Part shown: positions 1 through 6,530 of the stretch, one piece after another
How the letters are laid out: every line of letters starts with the position of its first letter
Position numbering within the stretch: the first letter of the stretch is position 1
Assembly (NCBI GenBank): GCA_046723645.1
Contig: JBKOUY010000228.1
Coordinates: 1 to 9,314 of the forward strand
Reading direction: 5' to 3'
DNA from: DASQUK01 sp046723645
Lineage (GTDB): Bacteria > Actinomycetota > Acidimicrobiia > Acidimicrobiales > VFJN01
Length of the DNA: 9,314 nucleotides
The notes under the pieces: generated by a model
What the model was told of the DNA's origin: nothing
The model's input: only the letters and a program-made list of their open reading frames with translations
Databases searched by the model: none
Position numbers and translations under genes: made by a program

Positions 1-1
1 G

Positions 2-1405
2 GCCACGCTGCACGACGGGCTCAACCAGGCCGACCTCGCCCACGTGCTCGACCTCCTCGATCGGGGGATCATCCCCCGTCCCGCCGCCGTCGCCCTGCTC
101 CGGGCGATCCTCGACGCGTCCATGGACTCCATCGGCTACGACCCCCGTGACGGCGAGCCCTACAACTCCCGCGAGCGGGCGTTCGCGGCGCAGATCGGCT
201 CCGAGGCCGGATGGCTGCACGCCGGTCGCCCCCGGCGCGAGGCGACCCGCCTGGCCTTCCGGCTGGACGTCCGACGCCGCACTACGCAGGTGGTGGTCGC
301 AGCCGCGGCGTTGGCGAGGGCGCTCGCGGAACGGGCGGGCGACCACCGCGGCACGCTGTTCGCCGACCAGACCTACCTCCAGCACGCCCAACCGTCGACG
401 GTCGGTCACTACCTGCTGTCGTTCGCCTATCCCGTGATCCGCGACGGGCGCCGCCTCCTGGACGTGTTCGACTGGCTCAACGCAAGCCCTGCCGGCGCGG
501 GCTGCGTCAACGGCACCCGACTCCAGCGCGACCGCACCCCCGTCGCCACCCGGCTCGGCTTCGCTTCGGTGATCGTCAACACCCGCGACGCCATGTGGCA
601 GGTCGACGGCCTGGTCCAGCTGGCGTCCACCCTCGCAAGCCTGGCCCTCACGCAGACCTCGCTCGCCGAGGACCTGGAGATCTGGGCCAGTTCCGAGTTC
701 GACTACGCCGAGCTGGCCGAGGAGTACACGCGTGCCAGCGTGCTCATGCCGCAGAAGCGCAACCCCTACTCCCTCTCAATGATCCGGGGCACCACGGGCG
801 TGCTCATCGGGCACGTCGCAGGGATCCTGGCGGTACAGAAGAGCCCGTCGGCCCGGAGCGACAACCTGATCTTCGCCTACGGCGAGATCCCCGCAGCCCT
901 CGAGCATGCCCGGCGCATGACCGAGCTGTCGGCCGGCGTGGTCTCCACGCTGACCATGAACGAGGCGCGGCTGCGGGAAGCGCTCGCGAACGGCTTCAGC
1001 CAGTCCACCGATGTCGCCGAGCAGCTGATGGTCAGCTGTGGGGTGGACTACCGGACGGCGTACGAGATCGTCGGCAGCGCGGTGCGCCGTCTTGCGGCGG
1101 AAGGTGCCGCCGCCGGCGACCTCAGCCCGGCTCTGCTCGACGAGATCGCCGTCGAGCAGCTCGGTCGGCCCCTCGGCATCGATGTCCCGACTCTCGCCGA
1201 CGCCCTCGACCCGGCGGCCATCGTCGCCACGCGCGTTGCGACGGGCGGGGCTGCGCCGGAACCGATGGGCACGATGCTCGCCGACGTCGCCGCCGACGCC
1301 GCCGACCTGGCGGCCGCGGCGCGTGAACGCCTCGACGCAGCGGATCGCGCGGCCCACGACCTCGTCGCCGACGCCCGGCGTGTGGTCGCGGAGGCAGGGG
1401 GATGA
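2..1405 (+). CDS. Argininosuccinate lyase-like protein, 5' end outside window
   Basis: The frame is open from the first bases of the window, so the true start lies upstream. The GTG at 44 is probably an internal valine. The protein belongs to the aspartase/fumarase superfamily (argininosuccinate lyase branch), all-helical homotetramers that cleave C-N or C-O bonds and usually release fumarate. The mobile-loop signature reads ASVLMPQKRNP (734-766), and the loop serine used as catalytic base in the family is kept (codon 737-739). Two other family motifs are changed. The usual HTGRSRND is HAGRPRRE (218-241), and the usual THLQ with its catalytic histidine is TYLQ (371-382). It is therefore unlikely to be the arginine-biosynthesis enzyme. 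The 3' end overlaps the next start as ATGA, indicating translational coupling to the DUF1116 gene. The superfamily call is secure; the substrate is unknown. Confidence 0.88.
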   Translation, partial: ATLHDGLNQADLAHVLDLLDRGIIPRPAAVALLRAILDASMDSIGYDPRDGEPYNSRERAFAAQIGSEAGWLHAGRPRREATRLAFRLDVRRRTTQVVVAAAALARALAERAGDHRGTLFADQTYLQHAQPSTVGHYLLSFAYPVIRDGRRLLDVFDWLNASPAGAGCVNGTRLQRDRTPVATRLGFASVIVNTRDAMWQVDGLVQLASTLASLALTQTSLAEDLEIWASSEFDYAELAEEYTRASVLMPQKRNPYSLSMIRGTTGVLIGHVAGILAVQKSPSARSDNLIFAYGEIPAALEHARRMTELSAGVVSTLTMNEARLREALANGFSQSTDVAEQLMVSCGVDYRTAYEIVGSAVRRLAAEGAAAGDLSPALLDEIAVEQLGRPLGIDVPTLADALDPAAIVATRVATGGAAPEPMGTMLADVAADAADLAAAARERLDAADRAAHDLVADARRVVAEAGG

Positions 1406-2823
1406 CCGTGTCCAGCGACGACGGCATCCCGTCGCTGCCGGAGCGGGCCCGGGTCGTGAACGTCGGGTTGTCACTGTTCGCGGACGCCGTCGCCAGGCAG
1501 GGCTTCGACGTGGTCAACGTCGATTGGCGGATCCCCGCCGGAGGTGATCCCGACGTCGTCGCCGCCCTCGCTCGGCTCTACGGACCGAAGGCGGCGGTGG
1601 TGGACGCGGCCAACACCGAGGTCCTTCGCCGCCTCGACGGCGGCGCGCCAAGGGCCACCGGTGTGCGCGCCGCCGCCGATGTCGTGCCGGGCTTCGAGGG
1701 CACGACGCTTCTCCACTGCGGCCCGCCCATCGACTATGCGGACGCCATCGATCCCCTCCGGCGCTCGATGCGCGCCGCCGTGGTCGCCGAGGGCTGGGCC
1801 GCCGACGTCGCCGGCGCCGATCGGCTGCTGGCCGGCGGCCGCGTCGGGCTCGAGCCTGCGAACCGGCATGACGCATGCGTGCCCATGGTCACGGCCATCG
1901 GGCCGACGCAGCCGGTGTGGATCGTCGAGAACGCGGCGGGCGGGAACCGTGCCTTCGCGCCCGTGAACCAGGGGCCGGGCGACACCGCGTGGTTCGGCCG
2001 CGACACGCCGGCCGCGATCGACCGGCTGCGGTTCCTGGCGGGGGCCGCCCCGCTACTCGACGACGCCGTGCGATCGCACGGTCCGATCGACGTCATGGGC
2101 ATCGCCGCTCAGGGCCTCCACATGGGGGACGACGTGCACATCCGCCTCCAGGGAAGCACCAACCTGCTGCTGCGTGACCTGCTCCCCCAGCTGGCGGCGC
2201 TCGACGACCCCCGCCGGGTGGACCTGGCTCACTTCCTGGCCGGCAACCACCTTTCCTTCCTCAACGTCGCGATGGCGGCGGCCAGGGCGTTGACCGGATG
2301 GGCGATGGACGTCCCGCACTCGTCGATCGTCACCACCATGACGCGCAACGGCACGGACTTCGGCGTGGGCCTCGCCGGAGCCCCGAGCTGGCACCTGGCG
2401 CCGGCACCCGACGTCGGCCAGGCGCTGTACTACGGCGAGTACGGCCCCGAAGCGGCCGCACCCGACGTCGGCGACAGTGCGGTGCTCGAGCTGGTCGGCC
2501 TCGGCGCCGCCGCCGCGGGCGGCTCTCCGGCCGTGGCCGCCTTCGTCGGCGGGACGATGGCTGACGCGCGTGCGACCACCGAGGAGCTCGACCTCGTCTG
2601 CGCCGGTCGCAGCACCCGCCTCCGCATCCCCATCCTCGACCTCCGGGGCACGCCGCTCGGCATCGACGCCCGGCGGGTCGTGGAGCTGGGCATCACGCCC
2701 AGGATCACCACGGGTGTCCTGCATGCGTCAGAGGGTGTCGGCCAGGTCGGCGCCGGCGTGGCGGAGGCACCTGTGGCGTGCTTCGTCGACGCGGTGATGG
2801 CGCTCGACCGCACCCTGGCCTGA
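1402..2823 (+). CDS. DUF1116 protein, AllG (YlbE)-like oxamate carbamoyltransferase component
   Basis: This 473-residue protein shows the typical DUF1116 layout. The N-terminal segment VVNVGLSLF (about 18-26) and the VNVDWRIPAGGD block (about 38-49) match the part also found in FdrA proteins. The central motif is MTRNGTDFG (about 313-321). The C-terminal blocks GDSAVLELVGLG and RGTPLGIDARRVVELGI (about 414-431) are also typical. In E. coli, the DUF1116 protein YlbE/AllG works with FdrA/AllF and YlbF/AllH to transfer a carbamoyl group between oxamate and phosphate in anaerobic allantoin use. The ATG is preceded by GGAGG at 1390-1394 and overlaps the lyase-like stop. No FdrA or AllH homologue is visible here; they may lie upstream. 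The family call is strong; the exact reaction here, with a lyase-like partner, is inference. Confidence 0.87.
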   Translation: MTVSSDDGIPSLPERARVVNVGLSLFADAVARQGFDVVNVDWRIPAGGDPDVVAALARLYGPKAAVVDAANTEVLRRLDGGAPRATGVRAAADVVPGFEGTTLLHCGPPIDYADAIDPLRRSMRAAVVAEGWAADVAGADRLLAGGRVGLEPANRHDACVPMVTAIGPTQPVWIVENAAGGNRAFAPVNQGPGDTAWFGRDTPAAIDRLRFLAGAAPLLDDAVRSHGPIDVMGIAAQGLHMGDDVHIRLQGSTNLLLRDLLPQLAALDDPRRVDLAHFLAGNHLSFLNVAMAAARALTGWAMDVPHSSIVTTMTRNGTDFGVGLAGAPSWHLAPAPDVGQALYYGEYGPEAAAPDVGDSAVLELVGLGAAAAGGSPAVAAFVGGTMADARATTEELDLVCAGRSTRLRIPILDLRGTPLGIDARRVVELGITPRITTGVLHASEGVGQVGAGVAEAPVACFVDAVMALDRTLA

Positions 2824-2858
2824 TTGGCGCCGCCGCGGTGGTGGCGTCCTCGCCAATC
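2822..2858. terminator. Hairpin between convergent genes, likely bidirectional terminator
   Basis: GATTGGCG (2822-2829) and CGCCAATC (2851-2858) form a perfect 8-bp inverted repeat. The sequence between them can pair further (CGCCGCC against GGTGGCG, with a G-T pair). It occupies the short gap between the stop of the DUF1116 gene and the stop of the HTH-cupin gene on the other strand. There is no T-run, which is common for terminators in GC-rich actinobacteria. Confidence 0.5.
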
Positions 2859-2864
2859 GGCCGG

Positions 2865-3503
2865 TCAGAACGGCCGCAGCGCCAGCCACACCGCCTTGAT
2901 CGGGGACTCGCCGGCGTTGTGCCAGCGGTGGGGCCGGTCGGTGCGGAAGTGGAGCGAATCCCCCTCCCCCAAGGCGAAGTGCTGGCCGTCGACGTCGATC
3001 TCGAACGTGCCGTCGAGCACGAGGATCAACTCTTCACCGGGATGCTCCATCGGCTTGTCGCCGCTGTTCGCGCCGGGCTCCACGGTGGCGATCGCACCCG
3101 CGAGGAAGAAGCGGCCGTAGGGACCGGAGATGCCCGCCAGCTCGATGCCGGTGTGGGCGGTGAAGATGGGACCGCGATCGTCCTTGCGTATGTGTGCGAC
3201 CGGCCGGTTCTCACCGAGCTGTTCCTCGACGAAGTACGACACCGGCCGGTTGAACGCGACCGCGATCTTCAGGAGCGTGGTGATGGTCGGCACCATCCCC
3301 CCGCGCTCGATCTTGTGAATGGCGGCCGCCGACACGTCCGACTGCGCGGCCAGCTGCTGGAGCGACATCCCCCGCTGGAGCCTAAGCTCACGCAGTTTCG
3401 GGCCGATCGAGCTCACGATCTCGTGGAGCCCGCCGGCCTCGGTACTGCTCTCGTCGGCGTCTGGCGCGGTCGTCTCGGTCGGCGAAAGCTTCCGTGCGGT
3501 CAT
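2865..3503 (-). CDS. XRE-family HTH transcriptional regulator with C-terminal cupin domain
   Basis: This 212-residue protein starts at ATG 3503. A poorly conserved, acidic N-terminus of about 30 residues precedes an XRE helix-turn-helix (about 35-88, with the core SDVSAAAIHKIERG). A linker then leads to a cupin_2 barrel (about 130-210) with HPGEELILVLDG and GDSLHFRTDRPHRWHN. The histidines and glutamates expected for metal or ligand contact are at positions 154, 158, 192 and 195. This is the PuuR-like HTH-cupin layout, in which the cupin senses a small metabolite. The frame extends upstream to 3668, but that part runs through the divergent promoter and is compositionally unlike protein, so it was not used. 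No Shine-Dalgarno sequence is visible before the ATG, so the mRNA may be leaderless. It lies between the DUF1116 unit and the divergent flavoprotein unit and could control either. Confidence 0.92.
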   Translation of the reverse strand: MTARKLSPTETTAPDADESSTEAGGLHEIVSSIGPKLRELRLQRGMSLQQLAAQSDVSAAAIHKIERGGMVPTITTLLKIAVAFNRPVSYFVEEQLGENRPVAHIRKDDRGPIFTAHTGIELAGISGPYGRFFLAGAIATVEPGANSGDKPMEHPGEELILVLDGTFEIDVDGQHFALGEGDSLHFRTDRPHRWHNAGESPIKAVWLALRPF

Positions 3504-3504
3504 C

Positions 3505-3540
3505 AGAACACTTCGTAGCAAAGTACGAAAGGCGTGTTCT
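3505..3540. promoter_or_regulatory. Nested palindrome, likely operator of the HTH-cupin regulator
   Basis: Two perfect inverted repeats share this site. AGAACAC (3505-3511) pairs with GTGTTCT (3534-3540). Inside it, TTCGTA (3512-3517) pairs with TACGAA (3524-3529). The arms are offset by four bases on one side. The site lies in the divergent intergenic region, one base from the start codon of the regulator gene and 63 bases before the flavoprotein start. An autoregulatory operator that also covers the opposite promoter is the natural reading. Its low GC compared with the surroundings supports a promoter location. No confident -10/-35 pair was assigned. Confidence 0.6.
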
Positions 3541-3603
3541 ATGGTAGACGCCTCAGCCGGGCCGGAGCGGGCGCTCCGCTCGTCGGAACTCGAGGGGGTG
3601 TCG

Positions 3604-4932
3604 ATGGCACCGAGGCTCGTCGTGGTCGGCGGCGGCGCGGGAGGGATCGGTGCCGCCGGTGCGTTCAAGGGCGTTCAGCCCGACGGCGAGGTGATCGTAT
3701 TCACCGAATACGAGGACGCGGCCTACAGCCCCTGCGGCATCCCCTACGTCCACGGCAAGGAGATCCCGAGCTTCGAGGCGCTGTTCCTCGCCACGAAGGA
3801 GACCTATGTCGACCAGGGCATCGACATCCGCTACGAGACCCGGGTCGCCGCCCTCGACCTGCAGGCCGGGACGGTTCGAATCGAGGGCCAGGGAGCCGTC
3901 GGTTTCGACCGCCTGATCGTCGCCACGGGGTTCGACTACGCCGACCCCGGGGTTCCCGGCACCGACCTCGAGGGCCTCTACTACGTCAAGAACATCCGCA
4001 GGGCCATGGAGTGGGACAGGGTCCTCGACGACGTCAAGGTGGCCGTCGTGGTCGAGGCCACACCGCTGGGGCTGGAAATGGTCACCGCGCTCGCCCATCG
4101 GGGCATCGAGACCCACGTCATCGATCACCGGCCGTGGGCGCTTAGCGACCTGGCCGACCCCGACATCGCCCAGCCCGTGGAGGACTCGTGGGCCGAGCTG
4201 GGCGTCAAGATGCATTTCGGCGTGACGCTGGAGGCGTTCGTCGGCGGGCCCAGGATCCGCGCGGTCCAGACGTCGGCCGGCGAGCTCCCCGCCGATCTCG
4301 CCGTGGTCTGCACGAAGAAGGTGCCCAACACCTCGTTGGGAACCGCCGCCGGCCTCAAGACGGGACCGACCGGTGGGTTCATCGTCGACAACCGCATGCG
4401 CACCAGTGCGGACGCGGTGTACGCGTGCGGCGACTGCGTCGAGGTGCCGCTGGGCGTCGGCAACCTGCCGGTACAGGGGCTGTCGGGCTCCCACGCCTAC
4501 GCCCAGGGGAAGGTGGCCGGGATCAACGCCGGCGGGGGCACGCGCGAGTACCAGCCGGTGTACGTGCCGTGGGGGATGGTGGCCGGGCTCTGGATGATCG
4601 GCGGCGTCGCCTACGGCGAGACGGTTGCCGAGGCACTTGGCATCCCCCATGTGATGGGCACCGCCCAGGGGATCTCGCGCGCTCGCTACTACCCCGGCGT
4701 GAAGAGCCTCAAGGTCAAGTTGCTGGCAGAGCCGGGCACCCGGCGGCTCATCGGCGCCCAGATGGTGGGCCAGGAGGGCATCAAGGAACGCGCTGACTTC
4801 CTGGCCATGGCCGTCAAGACGGGCATCACCCTCGAGGACCTCGCCTACATGGAGAACGTGTACTCGCCCCCGATCGGTGCGCTCAACGAACCGATCGCCC
4901 TCGCCGCCCAGAACGCCCTCGCCAATCTCTGA
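3604..4932 (+). CDS. CoA-disulfide reductase-like FAD oxidoreductase with degenerate NAD(P)H motif
   Basis: This 442-residue protein has the length of the CoA-disulfide reductase / NADH oxidase group of FAD pyridine nucleotide-disulfide oxidoreductases. In order it shows the FAD-binding GGGAGGIGAA (9-18), the single redox cysteine in YSPCGIPY (Cys44), the ATG motif IVATGFDY (105-112), the second FAD motif TSADAVYACGD (267-277), and a C-terminal dimerisation domain ending in NVYSPPIGALNEP (about 418-430). The NAD(P)H Rossmann motif, normally GAGPxGLE, reads EATPLGLE (151-158), so two key glycines are lost. The start was set at ATG 3604 because GAGGGGG lies at 3592-3598; the in-frame extension to 3319 would run through the divergent regulator. 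The enzyme probably handles a thiol, persulfide or disulfide, but its electron donor is uncertain. It heads a unit with a small basic protein and a DsrE-fold protein. Confidence 0.9.
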   Translation: MAPRLVVVGGGAGGIGAAGAFKGVQPDGEVIVFTEYEDAAYSPCGIPYVHGKEIPSFEALFLATKETYVDQGIDIRYETRVAALDLQAGTVRIEGQGAVGFDRLIVATGFDYADPGVPGTDLEGLYYVKNIRRAMEWDRVLDDVKVAVVVEATPLGLEMVTALAHRGIETHVIDHRPWALSDLADPDIAQPVEDSWAELGVKMHFGVTLEAFVGGPRIRAVQTSAGELPADLAVVCTKKVPNTSLGTAAGLKTGPTGGFIVDNRMRTSADAVYACGDCVEVPLGVGNLPVQGLSGSHAYAQGKVAGINAGGGTREYQPVYVPWGMVAGLWMIGGVAYGETVAEALGIPHVMGTAQGISRARYYPGVKSLKVKLLAEPGTRRLIGAQMVGQEGIKERADFLAMAVKTGITLEDLAYMENVYSPPIGALNEPIALAAQNALANL

Positions 4933-4937
4933 CGACG

Positions 4938-5198
4938 ATGAGATTCGCCCGTTGGCTCCGCAGCAACGCCGAGCACTACCTGTTGATGGCCGCCCAGCGG
5001 GATGTTGCGGCACGCTACGGCCACGCGTGCCCTCGGCCACGGGAAGGCGCCAAGGGGCGGTTCTTCCTCGTGCTGTTCGCGCCCGTCTACCGGCGGCTGC
5101 CGTGGCGTTTCCGGTCGCTCGTGCTCCAATCGATGCCCGGCAGCCACCGCAAGACCTGGACGCCGCGCGCGCGGCATCCCATCGGGCCCGCCGTATAG
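4938..5198 (+). CDS. Small basic protein of unknown function
   Basis: This 86-residue protein starts five bases after the flavoprotein stop and before the MSMEG_0572-family gene. I do not recognise its family. Codon third positions are strongly GC-rich, like the neighbours, which supports real coding. It is rich in arginine and aromatic residues. It contains one short hydrophobic stretch, FFLVLFAPVY (about 42-51), followed by RRLPWRFRSLVL, which looks like an amphipathic, membrane- or partner-binding segment rather than a full transmembrane helix. There is one cysteine, in GHACPRP (about residue 31). No clear ribosome binding site is seen, so translation is probably coupled to the upstream gene. 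It may be a partner or anchor for the flavoprotein or the DsrE-fold protein; this is a guess from position only. Confidence 0.68.
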   Translation: MRFARWLRSNAEHYLLMAAQRDVAARYGHACPRPREGAKGRFFLVLFAPVYRRLPWRFRSLVLQSMPGSHRKTWTPRARHPIGPAV

Positions 5199-5241
5199 CC
5201 GCCATCCAACCCATAGTCACCTCGACCAGAAGGAGAATCAG

Positions 5242-5730
5242 GTGCCAAAGACGGTGCAAGTACCGCTTCCTGAGGAAGGCGAAACCCTGTTCGACACCGA
5301 GGAGAAGGTGTTCGAGGACATCCAGGCCGAGCCGGGTGAAAAGGCGTTCGTCTTCATCCACACCGTGCCCTACGAGGGCTCGGTCGCGCTCGTCAACCTG
5401 CTCACTGCGACGCGCCTCGTCCGCAAGGGCTTCGACGTCACCATCGTGCTGTATGGGCCGGGCGTCCTGCTGGCCTCGGGTACCCGCGGCTATCCGTCGG
5501 TCGGCCAGGAGGCGTTCCCGGGCCACCTCGCCATCAACAACCAGATCAAGACCCTGCTCAAGGAAGGCGCCACGGTCCATGCTTGCCGGTTCGCCATGGG
5601 CGCGCTGTACGGCTTCCGCGAGGACGACCTGATCCCCGGCGTCAAGCCGTTCCACCCGCTCGACGTCCTCGACTCGGCTCTCACTGCCTGGCGGGCCGGC
5701 GCGTTCCAGCTCAACACCTGGACCGTTTGA
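5242..5730 (+). CDS. MSMEG_0572/Sll0783-family nitrogen starvation response protein (DsrE fold)
   Basis: This 162-residue protein starts at GTG 5242, with AGAAGGAG at 5228-5235. Recognisable family blocks are FVFIHTVPYEGSVALVNLL (about 37-54), VLYGPGVLLASGTRGYP (about 69-85), VHACRFAMGALYG (about 112-124) and the conserved end FQLNTWTV. The layout resembles DsrE/DsrF-like small sulfur-carrier folds, and Cys115 is a plausible thiol site. Family members are known from a conserved gene cluster with a Nit1-type nitrilase, a radical SAM protein and a flavoprotein in cyanobacteria and mycobacteria, and Sll0783 responds to nitrogen starvation. Here it is the third gene after a flavoprotein and faces a nitrile hydratase operon instead. 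The biochemical role of the family is not established, so the thiol role is inference. Confidence 0.88.
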   Translation: MPKTVQVPLPEEGETLFDTEEKVFEDIQAEPGEKAFVFIHTVPYEGSVALVNLLTATRLVRKGFDVTIVLYGPGVLLASGTRGYPSVGQEAFPGHLAINNQIKTLLKEGATVHACRFAMGALYGFREDDLIPGVKPFHPLDVLDSALTAWRAGAFQLNTWTV

Positions 5731-5734
5731 CCCC

Positions 5735-5760
5735 CGGTGCCCGCTACGCGGGCGTGACCG
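5735..5760. terminator. Strong hairpin at convergent junction
   Basis: GCCCGC (5739-5744) and GCGGGC (5748-5753) form a perfect stem with a three-base TAC loop. The stem is extended by CGGT (5735-5738) against ACCG (5757-5760) with a small bulge. It spans the end of the 13-base gap between the MSMEG_0572-family gene and the OsmC gene, and it includes the OsmC stop codon. A bidirectional terminator is the likely role; no T-run is present. Confidence 0.55.
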
Positions 5761-6157
5761 TAACCGTGAGCTGGGGCGCCCGGCGCAGCGTGTTGGACAC
5801 GTAGCACACGCGCGAGGCCCGCTCGACGAGGGCTTCGACCTCGTGGGGCGGACCCTGGTCGAACACCACCTCGAGATCGATGGCACTGAACGACGGTCCG
5901 TCGTACGTCGCGACCGCCTTGACCGTCAGCGGACCGATTGCCAGGTCCCGCTTGCGCGCCACGTGGGCGAGCGCCATCGCGTAGCACGATGACAACGCCA
6001 CCAGCAGGTACTCGGTCGGCATCGCGCCGGCGTCCTCGCCGCCGGACCCCGGCGGCTCGTCGGCTACGAAGCCGAACTGGCGCACCGCGATGTCGGCGCG
6101 GTACCCCGCCTCCCAGCGAGCCTCCGCCACGGCGGAGAGCCTGCGTTCACGGGACAT
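5744..6157 (-). CDS. OsmC/Ohr-family protein
   Basis: This 137-residue protein has the normal length of the OsmC family, which reduces organic hydroperoxides through a pair of cysteines in a domain-swapped dimer. The two family cysteines are present: Cys58 in LSSCYAMAL on the central helix and Cys118 in ASRVCYVSNTL. The family segment PTEYLLVALSSC (about 47-58) is clear. The ATG at 6157 lies inside the end of the preceding gene (overlap of 11 bases, ATGTCCCGTGA) with no Shine-Dalgarno sequence, so it is probably translated by coupling as the last gene of the nitrile hydratase operon. The placement suggests a redox role linked to the hydratase, for example protecting or tuning its oxidised cysteine ligands, but this is inference. 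The frame continues upstream to 6499 only as a shadow of the accessory gene. Confidence 0.92.
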   Translation of the reverse strand: MSRERRLSAVAEARWEAGYRADIAVRQFGFVADEPPGSGGEDAGAMPTEYLLVALSSCYAMALAHVARKRDLAIGPLTVKAVATYDGPSFSAIDLEVVFDQGPPHEVEALVERASRVCYVSNTLRRAPQLTVTVTPA

Positions 6158-6530
6158 CGTGAGCAACGGGGCCCGCAGCCTCGTGCCCGCCGTGGTCGTG
6201 CCCCGCCGGCCGGGAGGCGAGAGCGAGCGCCCGCTCGTCGGTTGTCTCGACGGCGACCGTGCCGAGATCGTCCAGCAAGGATTCGAGCGCCTCCGCCCAC
6301 CGCTCGTAGTAGCGGTAGCCCTCGCCATCGGGGTGCTCCGCCTCCCAGCGCCCGACCGCGGCAATGAGCCGTTCCTGGAAGTCGCTCCACGCGAAGCGTT
6401 GGGCCTCCACGAGCGCCATGGTGACGCCGAACAGGCGGCTCTCCCATGGGGCGTCGAACACCATCTCGCCGTTCGAGCGTGGCGGCGCCGCGGGGCCACT
6501 GATCGCGAGTTCGACCGGGAGCTCGCTCAA
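6147..6530 (-). CDS. Nitrile hydratase accessory protein (P14K-like cobalt activator)
   Basis: This 127-residue protein resembles the N-terminal half of the nitrile hydratase beta subunit, as expected for the accessory/activator family. GEMVFDAPWESRLFGVTMAL (21-40) parallels the beta segment EPVFDEPWEAKAFAF, and YYERWAEALESLL (74-86) parallels the beta YYGRWLACVETML. In cobalt-type enzymes this protein forms a complex with the alpha subunit, delivers cobalt and helps oxidise the cysteine ligands before alpha is exchanged into the mature enzyme. The start is taken as TTG 6530, which overlaps the alpha stop as TTGA and leaves a sensible N-terminus (MSELPVELAISGPAAPP). No ATG or GTG is available at a suitable place. 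The C-terminal tail is rich in histidine (HDHGGHEAAGPVAHD, 111-125), which suits metal handling. Confidence 0.88.
   Translation of the reverse strand: MSELPVELAISGPAAPPRSNGEMVFDAPWESRLFGVTMALVEAQRFAWSDFQERLIAAVGRWEAEHPDGEGYRYYERWAEALESLLDDLGTVAVETTDERALALASRPAGHDHGGHEAAGPVAHDVP

Noticed and set aside
211..1326. A 371-residue open frame on the plus strand inside the lyase-like gene
   Set aside because: It is arginine- and proline-rich, shows no recognisable motif, and is out of frame with the clearly recognised lyase-superfamily gene.
3319..3603. In-frame N-terminal extension of the flavoprotein
   Set aside because: It would run antisense through the HTH-cupin gene and the divergent promoter. 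ATG 3604 has a good Shine-Dalgarno sequence and the FAD motif starts right after it.
3504..3668. N-terminal extension of the HTH-cupin regulator
   Set aside because: The extra residues would be encoded across the operator and the opposite promoter and into the flavoprotein gene. ATG 3503 gives a normal family length.
3553..5886. A 777-residue open frame on the minus strand
   Set aside because: It lies antisense to the flavoprotein, the small protein and the MSMEG_0572-family gene, has low-complexity Arg/Gly/Asp-rich composition and no family features. It is a GC-driven shadow frame.
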